Shown piece by piece: positions 35,490 through 54,500 of a stretch of 64,000 bases of DNA. The DNA lies in assembly GCF_900963305.1 (NCBI RefSeq), contig NC_042518.1, positions 15,824,486 through 15,888,485 of the forward strand, written 5' to 3'. Origin of the DNA: Echeneis naucrates. Its lineage: Eukaryota > Chordata > Actinopteri > Carangiformes > Echeneidae. The translations under genes and the position numbers were made by a program. Below the pieces are notes generated by a model that had not been told where the DNA came from, did no database searches, and was given only the letters and a program-made list of their open reading frames with translations. The first letter of the stretch is position 1; each line of letters opens with the position of its first letter.

Positions 35490-37328
35490 ATGAGGAGGAA
35501 TAAGCAGATTGACATCAAGCGTGCCCTCGCACTTGCCTCCACCTTGAACTTCCTGTGCTCTTGCGCCAACGCCTGCCTGCTCCCCTTTCTCACCCTGTAC
35601 TTCAGACAGCTGGGCCTGACTCCGGTAATGACAGGCATCATCATGGGTGCTAAGCACCTGATCACGCTGGTCTGGAGCCCTGTGGCAAGCTTCCTCTCCA
35701 AGCACTACAACAAGAGGCGGGTGGTGATAAATGGCTCTCTTGTGTGTTCGGCAGCAGTTGCTCTTCTTCTGCTGCTTATCCCACATACAGATGTGCGCAC
35801 ACAAGGCGTTAGCTGTAACATCTCTAACCTGAGCAGCGCTCCGGTCCAGTCAACTCTCACCAGTAACCAGACGGTGAGCAGCTTCCAACCTCAAACATCA
35901 CCAACTACCAATCACACAAAAGATCTCGTTTCCCAGCCTGGTGTCACATTTGCTGCAGAGACACTCGTGTATACTAAATCTCCTCTTGTTGCGACAAGTA
36001 AGCCCGCACTTGATCTGAAAACAGATGATAAATCCCTCGCTCACACTGGCACACTTTCACAAGCGAACATCTCTATTGTGGTCAACAAGAGCTTTTCAAA
36101 GCCAACAATCAGCAGCTCAATTTTTTATCCTGCTACCAGCTCCTCTGCAGTGGTAGTGCAGAAGAGGTCGAACTTGAAAAATGAGGAAATGCAGAGAAGA
36201 AAGACGTCAGAAGAGGGGGGCCAGTTTGATTTTCTTGGACGCCTGAAGGCGATGGACCCTCAGCACCAGCTCTTCTTCTTGGTACTCATCATTGTCTCAG
36301 TGTGGGAGTTTGTGTCGGCCCCCCTGCAGTGGACAGCAGATGATGGATTGTATGATTATTTAGATTTTGCGGATGCGACTGACCGCTACAGCAGCACCGG
36401 GCTGTGGGGTTTACTGGGGGCAGCGTGTGGGGTTGGTGGAGCGGGGTTGCTGGTCAGCCAGTTGCACTGTCTAATAGTTGATCAGACCCCCAGGAGTGCG
36501 GTACATTTTTACTGCTATGCCGGTTTGGCCACCCTAGCCCTTCCTGCAGCTGCCTGCCTCCCACTCTACCTTAATAAAAAGCGAAACAGGGCCAATGGGT
36601 TCCTGAAAGCCATGCAGCTGGTGCAGGGCTCCCCCCGTGCTCTACTCTGTGCTGCCACCACCGTGCTGGTGAGTGTGGCGGTCTCATCTGTGGATAACTT
36701 CCTCTTGTGGCAGATGCAGGATCATGGAAGCAATGAGCTGCACATGGGATTGTCCCTCTCCCTTGGTCTGCTCTCACAAGCTGCCTTCCCTCTGTTGGCA
36801 GCTCGGGTGTCTAAACTTCTCAGCCCGGGACGATTGCTCGTAGTGGGGGCTGCAACGCTCGGCCTGCAGTGCCTATACTACTCCTTCCTATGGGGACCAT
36901 GGGCTGCCTTGGTTGCTCAGATGTTGAGCTGTTTCAGCATCGGAGCCCTCTGGTGGGCTGTGAAAGTCCAGTGTAAGGATGTTGCCATTCCAGGGGCTGA
37001 GAAGAGTGTGAGAAGGGTCTACAGTGCACTCACCCTACACCTGGGCAGTGGGCTGGGGAGCATTGCTGGGGGGTTTGTGGTGCAGAGGTTTGGGCTGACG
37101 TGGCAGTTCAGAGGAGTGGCAGTGGGTCTCATGGTGTGGTGTATGTGTCTGCTCCTGCTCCAGTGGAAGGCCCCTCGCCAACGCAGGATTAACTACTCTC
37201 GTCTCTTGACTGCTGATGCAAGTGAAGCCAGTGACTCTGAGTCTGAGCAAGAGAGAGACTGGCTTGATAAAGCAATGGAAGATGATGATGGTAGCAATAA
37301 TAACTATGCAGGGTGGATCAACCACTGA
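35490..37328 (+). CDS. mfsd6l: Major facilitator superfamily domain-containing protein 6-like, intronless
   Basis: A 612-residue polytopic membrane protein in one exon, as in human MFSD6L. Near the N-terminus are three hydrophobic segments (about 12-36, 42-66 and 78-98) with a GxxMGxKHLI-like stretch and a basic loop (KHYNKRR). A long Ser/Thr-rich loop with several N-x-S/T sites covers about 105-250. The remaining transmembrane segments start at about residue 262 (FFLVLIIVSVWEFVSAPL). Diagnostic matches to MFSD6L are TADDGLYDYLDFADATDRY, HFYCYAGLATLALP, the LYYSFLWGPW region, the ALWWAV region, and the acidic tail INYSRLL...DSESEQERDWLDKAM. Substrate is unknown. The ATG is the first in frame and is directly followed by the family N-terminus. 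No damage seen. Confidence 0.95.
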   Translation: MRRNKQIDIKRALALASTLNFLCSCANACLLPFLTLYFRQLGLTPVMTGIIMGAKHLITLVWSPVASFLSKHYNKRRVVINGSLVCSAAVALLLLLIPHTDVRTQGVSCNISNLSSAPVQSTLTSNQTVSSFQPQTSPTTNHTKDLVSQPGVTFAAETLVYTKSPLVATSKPALDLKTDDKSLAHTGTLSQANISIVVNKSFSKPTISSSIFYPATSSSAVVVQKRSNLKNEEMQRRKTSEEGGQFDFLGRLKAMDPQHQLFFLVLIIVSVWEFVSAPLQWTADDGLYDYLDFADATDRYSSTGLWGLLGAACGVGGAGLLVSQLHCLIVDQTPRSAVHFYCYAGLATLALPAAACLPLYLNKKRNRANGFLKAMQLVQGSPRALLCAATTVLVSVAVSSVDNFLLWQMQDHGSNELHMGLSLSLGLLSQAAFPLLAARVSKLLSPGRLLVVGAATLGLQCLYYSFLWGPWAALVAQMLSCFSIGALWWAVKVQCKDVAIPGAEKSVRRVYSALTLHLGSGLGSIAGGFVVQRFGLTWQFRGVAVGLMVWCMCLLLLQWKAPRQRRINYSRLLTADASEASDSESEQERDWLDKAMEDDDGSNNNYAGWINH

Positions 37329-39380
37329 ATCGACTGAACTGAGAGTGCAAATGGGCACACAAAGAGGATCTTCGGTCAAATCCTGCAACCATTTCCTATA
37401 AATGTAGGAATTGTTGTGCAGCAGCTTGGCGCTGTCTTTAACTGATAGTTCAGTAACCTGAGCCAAAGTAATTCATTTCCTTTCCTGGTTTAATTCAAAT
37501 CAATGTGATGAATTTTATTACATTCATTTATTTCCTTAAAAATTACTTTTCTATGATGTTACACCTTTTCAGGGTCAGCTGCACTGATAAACCTGGAGTC
37601 TGGGCAAAATTCATATTTGCATAAGCAGTTGTGTTCTAAAACAAACAGAATAGCAGGATTATGGGTGGGCATAAGACTCAGAACCAACAGGAAAGTCTAA
37701 CAGCTCAGGTATCATGACAGTAAAAGACTGAAGCCTCTTACAAGAAGTGTAAACACAAGGCATATGCACAAGGAGGGACTAAGCTTGACAGGCATCCTGT
37801 TTCACCACAACATGCCTATTGTTTGTGACTTTTTTTTGTTTGTTTGTTTTTAATTCAGTGTGTGACTTGATAAGATGATGAGCACAAGTGACTGTGTATT
37901 TGACTACAGTGAATCCAGCACATTAAAGTTGAGTTGTGATTCTTCAATCATGCTTGTGCTGGCAAAACATTTAGTAGGTGTCCGTGCCCACTACGCCTGT
38001 GTGAAGATGTTTGATGGGTATGTTCTAAATTTTCGTTCTTGTGACCTATGGGAAAACATGTCTTACTAATGTGATTTATTCTCCAACAAATGTTTGTGTT
38101 ACTAAGGACTGTAAGTTTTAATGTATTGGCAAAACTTTACCTGTTCAGAGCAAAATACTGTGAAGAATAAATTGATCCTGTTAAAGGAATAATGTTCTCA
38201 CCCCCAGAATATGATGCCCAACTCTGGCATTAGCTCTTTATTTGTAGTAGTCTTTACAAACCAAGAACAATCCTGATCTAATCCTAGCTGACATTCGGTA
38301 AGGGCGGAGTTCATCCTGGACAGGCCGCCTGTCTATCACAGGGCTGACAATCAAGTCACACTCTGACCTCTATCTACAGGCACTTTTATAAAACAGCCAA
38401 AACAATTGCTGTGATGTTATTAGTAACTGAATTAAATAAAAACACGTCAATAAAAAGCTGACAATTAGCGAAAGACGATTAACAATACAACACAATTAGC
38501 TCTTTCGCTTCTAGTCCCAGCACTTAACCTTTGCTGTAAAGAAAATTCTGCCAGGCAGAGAGGGGCTTGTATAATGTAGATGTGCAGTGTGGTATTTGTA
38601 GTTCTGTTGCTGACTTTCCTTTATATCTGGGAAGAGACTCTGAAGCTAAGGTACAGATGCATTTATAAAGTCATTAGATAAACATGTCATCACTTAATCT
38701 GCATCTTTTCAGTGTGACTGCTACAGCAGGCTGTTTGGCCATGGCTGATGAGGGGACCGACTGTACACAGTGCTGCTGGAGTGTGAAAAACAAAGTGCAT
38801 TTTGACATCTTCACATATCAAGTCTGACCTTGCAGCACCTGCATGCAGACAGATGTGGGCTACAGTCCCTGAACATCTGGCAGCTGACCCCCCAGTTTGC
38901 CAACAGCTGAACACTGATAGATCATCCCGATGAGATGTCTGTTAAGGACAGAGCTCAGCAGACCATTGACAAAGCATATGTCTGTCATTTTAATCACTTC
39001 TTTGTTCGACAGCAAAGAAAACAACTTCTTTCAGAGGCAAACACTGAGTCGGGCCATGTGTGTCCGTCAGTAGGTGGCGCCTCAGGGCGGAGAGCAGCTC
39101 CATCAGCCGGCCGCTCTGTCACATCCAGCTGTGGCTGAGGATTCAGCAGCCTCCTCCTCCTCATGCGCCCTCACCGCGAAGCGCCCAGGATACACGGACT
39201 CAGCCGACGCGGCGTGCTTTTTTTATTTTTTTTTTTACTCTCAAGCAGCGCAAATATTCATTTTAATATCCCCCACCCCCAAGGAGTGTGAAAAGGAATC
39301 GATTTGGCAAAAAACTGGAGAAAGAGAGAAAATCATCCCCACAGTACGGAGCTGTGGATAAAACGCAGGAGGACGCAGCG
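37329..39380. other. mfsd6l 3' UTR, spacer and bmerb1 5' region
   Basis: No further coding sequence recognised. A canonical AATAAA occurs at about 38166 and could serve mfsd6l. About 39000-39380 is GC-richer and should contain the bmerb1 promoter and 5' UTR. The piece at 38281-38390 resembles the GGACAGG...ATCACAGGGC block of the teleost dispersed repeat. Confidence 0.45.
38281..38390. repeat. Degraded fragment of the teleost dispersed repeat
   Basis: Contains a CCTGGACAGG...CTATCACAGGGCTGACA block like the middle of the reversed copies elsewhere in the window. The rest of the element is not recognisable. Confidence 0.45.
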
Positions 39381-45566
<6,186 letters not shown>

Positions 45567-48500
45567 CAAAGTGTCCAGAGGAAATCTCAGGACTCTACCT
45601 GCCACAGCAGAGAGCTGTAGACATGTGAGGCTCCTCAGTGCTCTCACCTTTGTATTCTACATCCGCATTAATCCTCGTATATGTCCGAATTATTAAAGGA
45701 CATGTATTACATTACATGTGTTTGATATAACACGGTGTGTTTATACGTCTTTCAGCGGAGAAGCTGATTATGGATATAGGCAACTAATGGTTTCTCTCCA
45801 ATTAAAGCAATTGGATCTTATAACAGCTCCTCTGACAGTGCAATGATCCAGTTGTGATGTATGAGACAACAGCAGTGTAGTGCTGTAATGTTATTCTTAG
45901 GGCTGTAACTAGTGATAATTGTCATTGTTGATGAATCAACTAGTGTATTTATTATTTAATATTTATTCTTGATCAACAGATTCCATGTTTGGTTTGTAAA
46001 AACGTGCCTAAAATTAATTAATCCAAGTGATTCAGTTTAGTGTAAGGAGTGGAAAATGTCAGGCTGCCTTACTTGGAGTTACGCCCAGTTCAAATTATAC
46101 ACTATTCATAACATGAAATGCTGCTGCTCCTCTGAGTCCAATGTGAAAGGGATTGAAATAAAGCACCCAGATCACCCAGATCAGGATGTAGATCTGGAGT
46201 CAGTCTTTTTCTTTCAGGTCATGAAGACATGGGGTCTGTTGAGGAAACATTATTTTATCACCCGGATTTATGCAGGAACCTGTTTCAGTCCAGTCACTTA
46301 GAAATTCACAACTTAAACCAAAGTCTTTGTTCAGTATGTAACTAGTCTCTGACTAATCTTCCAATCAGTCTGTGTTTTCTAAAAAGAAATGTTTACAACT
46401 ATGAGCAAAAACTCAAAACTCTGGTTATTCCATGTGCTTTCTTTGACTGTGCCTGTGATCTGTTTGCATATCTACTGTTAGAATAAAGTCTGCCCTTCTG
46501 CTTGTTTACGTCACTGGAATCTGAACTGGAAGACTTGTCAGTAACAAACCACACTTCAGATAGATGTGTCCTATTGTGACTATCTCATCTGTTCTTTTAC
46601 ATCTTACAACATGATTGACTTCATATCACTTTGAACAGGACAAATCTTAGTCCTTTCTCTTCTGCTTGTTTGATTCACCCCTGTGGTGAATACAGGACAA
46701 TGTTTGAAATGCACATCATTATTAAGACAAATCTAACCTGGATGCACATGTCTTTGAACTGTAGAACACCCCAGACAGAAAGGCACAGGGATGGGAATTG
46801 AACCCACAACCTTTTTGCTGGGGGGGTAACAGCAGTAACCACGGTTCCAGTCACCAGCTAGGAATGCAACATACTGAAATATTTTCATCACAAAGATGCT
46901 GAAGTGAACCAGATGAGGCTCTCTCTGTCCCTTGTAGAGGTTTACTGTGCAGTTAGTTTTCAACAAAAGCTTCTTTTCTTCTCAGGCTTTTCCTCTCTCT
47001 ACTACACTTTTCCACATGTGCACCACACACCCACACACACACACACACTGTATTTATTTACTGAAGACCACTTTGTAGACCACAGATTGTTCTGCCAGCA
47101 CCATATGTGCTACTGCCATGACAACAGGATGACATGATGGTGTATGAGTGCGGTGGTGGTTTAGGGAATAATGTTCACTATAGTGAAGAGAAAACCAGAT
47201 GGTATCAGTTCCACATATGTTGCCTGAGCAGCTGCCTTCAACTCTCTCTCACACACACACAAACTGATACGCACTGCAGCCACATTGCCTCCAACAACAA
47301 AACAAGTGTCCTTTGAATGGCTCCTGATTAAACATCTTTTCTGAATAGTGAAATGATGCATCCCTGAAGTCAATTAGGAACTACACTGGTGTGCTTCCTT
47401 CTACCTTGTGACAGAGACAAAGGCACATTTATGCATTATTGTACACAAAGTCTGCTTCCACTGTGCATGCAGCTGCCCTCCACACTGACGTGGTGTGCTT
47501 GGTGCTTCCACTCTCAGGGCAGTTGATAAAGGCCGTCACAGCTGGTTGCAGATTAACACACCTGTGGACGGATGAGCAGCGCTCTCCACTGTATTAAATT
47601 TGCAGGCTGAGAAGCCTAATCACCGTGAATATATACAAGCTCATTACAACCTACTCTAATTGGCTGGCAAAGAAAAAGCTGCTTAAAAAAAACAAAACAA
47701 AACAAAACAAAAACGCTGTGTTTGTTGAGACAGTGTCTGGAAAGATATCATACTTCACCACTTGAAGACTTGGTTCTTCCTTTTGCTTTCCTCTTTTTTT
47801 CTTTTCTTTTTTTTTTGATACAGCTTTGGCACACGTGCTCCCTCTAGCAGTTTACATTTCAACCCTCCCTTTTCTGTAACATCTTTGCGCGTCTGCACAC
47901 GTCAGCAGCTGAGAGCTGTGGGGGCAAACAAAACAGAGAGATAAAAGGCTGCATGGAGTGAAGGAAGAAATATGCCAGAGCTAATCATGAAGTAAAATAA
48001 TGACTGTTTCAAACACAGAAAAAAAAAAAACCAAAACAAAAATATTTCTCCCTTGACAACAGCACAATTTCAAACTGTGCGCCAGAGGAGTTATTATCCC
48101 AGTATATTAGCCTTGGCCCGCCTGGAATTAGCATTTTTAGAAGGTTATGCTAATTTTCTCTGCATGACAAAAATGTTTTACCAGCATTAGTGTTATTTGT
48201 CATACGATTGACTCTTTTCAGGAACTGAGGTTATTCTGCAACTGCTTAAATATCATTAAACTGCACAATTATGAGCAGTTTCTATGCTAAAAGTGTTGCA
48301 TATAAGAAACCTGACCGCTGACAAAAAGGGATTGTGATACTATTGTGTCATTCAATTGAAACTGAAACCGGAATAAAGGAGCCAAATTGTACCATTTGTG
48401 TCAGAGAAGCATAAAGGACAAAATCAAAAGAAAGGTGGTTGGTTTGTTATTTGGTCCTCCTGACAAAGCAAAGTAACCACAGGAGGTGAACAAACGTTTC

Positions 48501-48829
48501 CGTGACCAACTGTTGAAACAAACACACAATTATGGCTTTTTAAAAAGCGACGAGGCCTCAACTCTCATGCTTGGTTCATGAACATACAGGCACCAGCCAT
48601 CAGTACAATAACTGGGGATGCGAGCCCCTCATCATTGCAGTGTGTATTTTTTGTGTTTATACTCCCGAACACAGCCTAAATCCTCATACTTAGAACCCAC
48701 ACAGGGATCTGAACCTTTTTTTGTAGTGGAACTGTGCTGCCTGCCGATTGAAGTGTACTCTGTGAAATTGACAATATCCATCAAGTAAATTCATCCATTC
48801 TGATATAACCCATTTTTTCCATTTAGCAG
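45567..48829. other. bmerb1 3' UTR and intergenic spacer
   Basis: No coding sequence recognised. AATAAA-type signals occur at about 46158 and 46485 and one of them may end the bmerb1 transcript. A fragment of the dispersed repeat lies at 46740-46855. Several homopolymer and short CA runs are present, nothing else. Confidence 0.45.
46740..46855. repeat. Partial teleost dispersed repeat, reversed
   Basis: Contains the GGGAATTGAACCCACAAC block and the acATGTCTTTGAAC block in the reversed order of the family. Confidence 0.55.
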
Positions 48830-48902
48830 GCCCGGCTAGCTCAGTCGGTAGAGCATGAGACTCTTAATCTCAGGGTCGTGGGTTCGAGCCCCACGTTGGG
48901 CG
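48830..48902 (+). tRNA. tRNA-Lys(CTT), copy 1
   Basis: A 73-base cloverleaf, GCCCGGCTAGCTCAGTCGG... with anticodon loop CTCTTAA (anticodon CTT), GGTTCGAGCCC T-arm and a fully paired acceptor stem (GCCCGGC / GTTGGGC with a G-T pair). It matches the conserved vertebrate tRNA-Lys(CTT). A Pol III stop (TTTTT) lies at 48910-48914. Intact A and B boxes. Confidence 0.97.
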
Positions 48903-49228
48903 CAGTAACTTTTTAAGAGCAGCTATCTGTGTATATTCAGGTATACTGATTAACGCTAGTGCTACAAAGAGAGCTGCTCGAAATGTTACATTAGATGATA
49001 TAAGAAGGCTTCTATACTTAACAAAAGTGTAAAAGAAACTATTCCAGTCTTTGTGGAAGCTTTTTTATTCTCATCAGAATAATGTGGTGGTAACTTTGTC
49101 AGCTCACCTGACATAAAGTTTAGAGATCTTTTTTTTCTCAGTGCCCACCTCGGACTACTCATTTGGCTGCTCCATTTTTATCCATTCACAGCTGCACAAA
49201 GTGACTGCCCTGAGGAGAGAAAAGTAAG

Positions 49229-49300
49229 TTCCCTGACCGGGAATCGAACCCGGGCCGCGGCGGTGAGAGCGCCGAATCCTAACCACTAGACCACCAGGGA
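49229..49300 (-). tRNA. tRNA-Glu(CTC)
   Basis: On the minus strand it reads TCCCTGGTGGTCTAGTGGTT... with anticodon CTC and the GGTTCGATTCCC T-arm, as in the conserved vertebrate tRNA-Glu(CTC). Acceptor stem TCCCTGG / TCAGGGA pairs. A TTTT stop lies just downstream on that strand (49220-49223). Confidence 0.96.
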
Positions 49301-49424
49301 CTACTGACTGTTGCTAAACCTTGGTTCCATTAGGTCCCTGGTTGGTCTGGAATCAAAATTGAATTGTGTTGGTCTTTCTGGTTGGTTTGTACATTCTCCA
49401 TCAATCCATTCTTCACCAGTAGTG

Positions 49425-49453
49425 GCCCGGTTAGCTCAGTTGGTAGAGTATGA
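49425..49453 (+). pseudogene. tRNA-Lys 5' fragment
   Basis: The first 29 bases of a tRNA-Lys-like sequence (GCCCGGTTAGCTCAGTTGG, A box intact) end abruptly and continue into sequence that matches the region upstream of the complete tRNA-Lys genes. No anticodon or T-arm follows, so it cannot fold as a tRNA. It looks like a duplication breakpoint inside a tRNA gene. Confidence 0.7.
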
Positions 49454-49565
49454 AACAAATGTTTATATACTCCCGAACACAGCCTAAACCCTCACACTTT
49501 GTACATAAAGGCAGCAATCATCATCATCATAATGATATTAAATACGAGCGTGTTACGATAGATAG

Positions 49566-49710
49566 TTCATTCATTCATTTATATTCTACTTCTACAGCTT
49601 GTCCGTTTCCGGGTCACGGGAGTTGCTGGAGCCAATCCCAGCCGGGTGAGGGCGGGGTCACCCTGGACAGGTCACCAGTCCATCACAGGGCCAACACACA
49701 GAGACAGACA
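49566..49710. repeat. Partial teleost dispersed repeat inserted in the second duplicon
   Basis: Reverse-orientation fragment (GTCCGTTTCCGGGTCACGGG, GCTGGAGCCAATCCCAGC, CACAGGGCCAACACACAGAG) that interrupts the homology between the two tRNA-Lys duplicons. It is missing from the first duplicon and so was gained or lost after duplication. Confidence 0.65.
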
Positions 49711-49838
49711 GGGATCTGAACCTTTTTATTGTGGTGGAACTGTGCTGCCTGTCAATGGAAGCGAACTCTGTGAAATCGACAATGTCCATCACGTAGATTC
49801 GTCCATTCTGATATAACCCTCTTTTTTCTGTTTCGCAA

Positions 49839-49911
49839 GCCCGGCTAGCTCAGTCGGTAGAGCATGAGACTCTTAATCTCAGGGTCGTGGGTTCGAGCCC
49901 CACGTTGGGCG
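49839..49911 (+). tRNA. tRNA-Lys(CTT), copy 2
   Basis: Identical in all 73 bases to the copy at 48830-48902, with the same TTTTT stop (49919-49923). The flanks are also related: about 110 bases upstream and 30 downstream match with scattered differences, so the gene arose by local duplication. Confidence 0.97.
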
Positions 49912-49946
49912 GTGTAACTTTTTAAGAGCAGCTATCTGTGTGAAAT

Positions 49947-51562
49947 TCCAGCTTCACACATCACTAAGTCACACTGACTTGAGGGATCCTTATAGAAGAA
50001 GCACAGCAGTGAAACCCGTGGATGTGTGTTCAAGCAGCAGGTTGGGCAACGTGTGTGTGTGTGAGAAAGGAAAGCCCATTTGAGTGAGTGAGACCTCTGT
50101 AAGCGGCTGCACCTGCTGTTTCTGAGTGGAAACAAGCAAACGTGCCCCTTACAGTGAAGCAGAAGCAGTTGCTGCCTCATGTATGACAAAGAAAATCAAT
50201 TTCTTACATTAAAGAGCATGGGACAAGCAAATATCTTACATTTTTGTTAAAAAAAAAAAAGTAATTCTTTAACTCTTTCAATAGTTATGTCCATCAACAA
50301 ACACATTTTTACAGCACTACTAAAACACTAAACTGGGATATTTTCAAAAGTGAATTTTTATCTTTTCCACCATGGTTATAAACTGAATTTTTTAGATTCC
50401 CTGCATAGTTTCTTTGGTTGTCCCTTTCATGACAGTGTTAAGTGATTTTTCTTTAATGGGAATCACAACAATGTATCCTGTAGGCCAGCTGCTTAAGGCA
50501 TACCTCACAAGAAAGTAAACTGATTTCAACAATAAGCTACTGCTACTTGTGCTGTGAAGGGGGACATCGACTTTTCTTGTTCAAACTAAAGTTAAAACTG
50601 TTAAACATTAATTAAACATAATTAATCTATTTGATGAGTGTTGCTAATAGAATGTCCTGCCAATAACATTACAACATTACACGTAGCACTGACATTAGCT
50701 AATGTTGGACATTCTGGAAGCCTCAACAACAAAAAACACACAAAAAAAAAAATCTCCCATCTTTCTTTGAAAAAGTTCCTTAGTTGGTTAATATAGATCT
50801 TCAGTCAATGGTTTTATACAAAAAGTTGAGGTTTGAATGATGCTGATGCTGAGAGTAGTCTCTTTCTGGCTGTTCAGGGGTTGTTGACTTTTGAAATGAC
50901 GAGCAGATCTAAATGATTCATGGAAAGACCAAACATGGTGACCAGGTTGTGATCTATTGTTCAATGTACCCAATTCACATTGTGACCACAATCAAAAACA
51001 ACTAGCCCGTTTTTCCAGCTTCTGTGAGATTAACAGCTCAGGGTAACCTGGTGAAGTGAGATCAAACAGTGAATTCATGTGGCCGAAAACAATACAACCC
51101 AAGCATCAAAATCTCTATGAACTGTGACACATACTGGCTTCACTATCCATGTTTTATTTGTGCTCATTTTGTCATTTTAGTCTCTTAATGCTTGGCATGA
51201 CTAACAGTTCATTCTTAAGAAGTTTAAACAGCATTTATAGAAATTGAATTTTCTGGAGCTTGCCCTTTTTACTTCACTGCATTTAAGTAATATCAAATGA
51301 ATGCTAATACTTTGTTACTACTTTTCCATATTTATATGTGTCATGTCATTAAAATGATTTTACTTGTGTGCTATATACAGTACATTCCATCAATGTATTA
51401 CCAAGTGTTACCACAAAAAGAGCATCCCAAACGTTGAACATTGTAATAGCATTCCATTATGCTCATTATAAAACAAAAGAACAGTTTTCTAAGAGCGCTG
51501 TTGTAAGTTTATGTGCAGCACTGTGCTTCAGTTACACACGCGAAAATCAAAGCTCGTCTGCT
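49947..51562. other. Spacer between the tRNA cluster and pik3r6
   Basis: AT-rich, no coding sequence, tRNA or clear repeat recognised. The pik3r6 3' UTR should occupy its right end. Confidence 0.5.
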
Positions 51563-54500
51563 TCAGACAGCCACACCAGTGAAGGTATTGATTGGCAGTG
51601 ACAGGGCTCTGTTAAGATACTTGCTCAGCTGCACCTCTTGCTCTTCACTGACACTGAACCTGGAACAGATCTTGTATGCTGGGTCCAAGCACGGAGAAAT
51701 GTCTATTCTGCAAAGCAAGACATGTAGCTTTGGCACAGTTTCAGTTGGCTTAAGGTGAAATAGAGGTGCTGCAGGGCCATGAATTACCTTTGGATATCAG
51801 TGTATGTCCTGCGAGGGTCCTTGTCCAGACAGACTGACAGTGTTCGATGCTCCATTGTCTTAATGCTGATGTTTCGACTTTGGATTTTCTATGATCAGAA
51901 AAGCCTTAGAAAGCTTATGTTCACGTTTAAGATTCAGTTGCGGTACTTTGACCACTAACAACATTATTTCACATCATGTTATTAACTACTTACTGTGTTG
52001 TTTTCTGGATTCACACTGTCAAACCTGGCAACAAGGTAATCCTCACCTACACAAAGAGAAACGCAATCGCTCATATTTTATAAAGGATATTTTTTGTGTC
52101 ACAATAAATCCGCCAAGTAAATGAAATCACAAATTCATGTGAAAGGTCAAACTGTGGTTCCAGCACCCAGCACTGATGTGATCGCCACTCCGCACGTCAT
52201 GGGTGCTTCTCCCTTTACAGCTTCTCGCCTGCTTAAAGAGGTCTGTTAAAGATGTGACAGTATAGTTGGCCTAGGTTAATCCAAATGTTGCTGTTAGTAC
52301 TACATATTACAATGAGTATTGATGTGTACCTTGGTATAAGTGACTGTGATTACTGTCCCAATGATGTTCTTTGTGGCCTTCCTTCTGTGTTCAGAAGGTT
52401 CCTCTGTTAGAGACAACACCTCGCTTGTTTGAACAACACTTCACAGATTCTTTCGGTGTCAACACAGAGATAATGACAGATGGAGACATACTTGGAAACC
52501 TTTCTTTCAGGTGTCTGAACTCTGGGATGTCTGCCTCCAGATGGGACACAAACATGTCCTCTACCAGAGAAGACTCATCACAGCGGGAGCGGGTCATCTA
52601 AATGCATCAAAGCAAGAAGTGTGTGTAGGGCTCAAAAATCATTTAACAGATTCCACCCTGCATTGTGTTTACTTAAAGCAGCTTTAACTATTTTTGTTTG
52701 TCCACTAGATGGCAGCAGAGCAAAATGAAAATAAATTGGATTTTATTTCACACCTCACAAGGTCATTTTAATCATTGCAAATCTAAGGAATTACCATTTT
52801 GTGCAGCTTTAAGTATGAATTGCAATACCACAGTAATTTTTCTATGTTCAGTGCTTCATCCCATTACAGTGCTCATGAACACACAACAGCCCGGCACCTT
52901 AACAGAGTAGATGGGTAGGTTGACTGGCTGCGTCCCACAGCGGAGGTAGTAACACAGAGTGTCCAGGAGGAAGAAGTTTTTCTCTTGTGGCCGGCTGGGA
53001 TTAGAGGGCTGCAGTGGAGAGACATAAGAGGAGGAAAACAGGGACAGATGAGGAAAAACTCCCCTTCTCTTGTTCAAAATGTAAAACATGGTAAACACAC
53101 ATGCTGAGAGCAATGCAAAGCCTAAATAGGGGCTGTCAGAGTTGCAGGAATGTGGCTGGAAAATCTTTGTTCTGGTTAAATCTATGGTTACCTGTCTAGC
53201 CAGTTTAGAAATGGCAGCTCTCAGAGTGTTGATGTTGATGTCGTACCATGGATCCAGTCGTCCCAGGGAGAGGGCGAGAGACAGTCTACCCCCATCCTGA
53301 CACGTGCACAATTAATGGCAATGGTAATCAACCAGACTCTAATCATGCGCAGTCTTTACTAGTCAGACAGTGTTGAATTGAGTAACTCACAGGTGAAATG
53401 AGTGAAGGCTCCAGACCCCTGACTGGGATGTAGTACAGCTGTAAGTTCAGTTTCTTGGTCAACAAAAGATGTTTTGACTCTCTGTCTCTTTTGGGAAACA
53501 TAGAAAACATTACTGGATGGCTGGAAGTTCTCACACACACAATGGAAATACAAACCGTCAAACATCACTTAGCCTGCTGCTCATGAAAACCAGCTGCTCA
53601 CCGAAAAGAGTGATACGCTCTGCTAAGTCTTCCCAGCACACGATCGTCCCCCATTACCACCACCCGAGCCGTGTGATTCCTCCTGACCTCCTGAGGGACA
53701 GGAGAGCTTCCATGATATATTTGCGTCTTCTCTGTCATTAGACCAAAAGTTTCAATCTTTGTGTTTGTGAAGACCTGTTGCATGAAAACTGAAGGAGCGC
53801 CATCGGGGTCTCTCTCTTTCCGGCAGCCTTCAGACCGAACTGAGTGTCTTTTGTCTATGTCTTCCTCATCAAGATTAGAGTTGGAGGAAGAGCTGAGGGT
53901 GAAGTTTTCCAGCAGATTCCCTTCATGAAAGATGCATTTTAAGTGAAGTAATTACTGTAGCAGCTCTGATTTGTGTATTTACTTCTGGATCAGAAACATG
54001 AAGTCGTGACAGCTTTTGTTTGTCTCTTTTACTCACATAGATCCTTGACATCTTTCCACAGGAGGAATTTGATCTCTGGATAGGACATTGCGGTGGCACA
54101 CAAACATGCACAGTCTTTTTGTCTTTTTTCTGAAAAAAAGAAAAGAGACAAATGTAATGTCTCTGCTCATAATAATGTTCTGTTTAACGGCAGAGTAAGG
54201 ACCACACACCTTCTTTAGCGACGGCCAAAATATCCCTGTGTATGTGTTGTAGTCTGTTGATATAAGCTACACAGCCACCAATGCCGTCCTTTATCCCACG
54301 CTCCACAGCGAGCACCACTTCCTCAAAATATTTCTTCACCGTGTGGTCTCCTAAAGCCTGAAACACACAAGAGGTCAAGAAGGTCTGAGCGAAAAAGGGC
54401 TGTTCACCATGTGCGCCATTTTTATTTATTGAGTCTTAATGCTAATGCGTTAATGAGCTGAAACATACGCATAAACATGATGATAACCTTAGAGAAAAAA

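Larger units (their letters stand above)
48652..49946. repeat. Diverged duplication carrying tRNA-Lys
   Basis: The stretch from actcccgaacacagcctaaa (48661) to gagcagctatctgtgt (about 48934) recurs from 49469 to about 49944, interrupted by the dispersed-repeat fragment. The tRNA-Glu gene and the tRNA-Lys fragment lie between the two copies. Confidence 0.7.

Noticed and set aside
52485-52494. Donor GTTTCC at the end of the pik3r6 exon that starts at 52597.
   Set aside because: The nearby GTATGT donor (exon end 52492), paired with the acceptor before 52403, keeps phase and gives a FPKEPSEHRR stretch that matches human PIK3R6.
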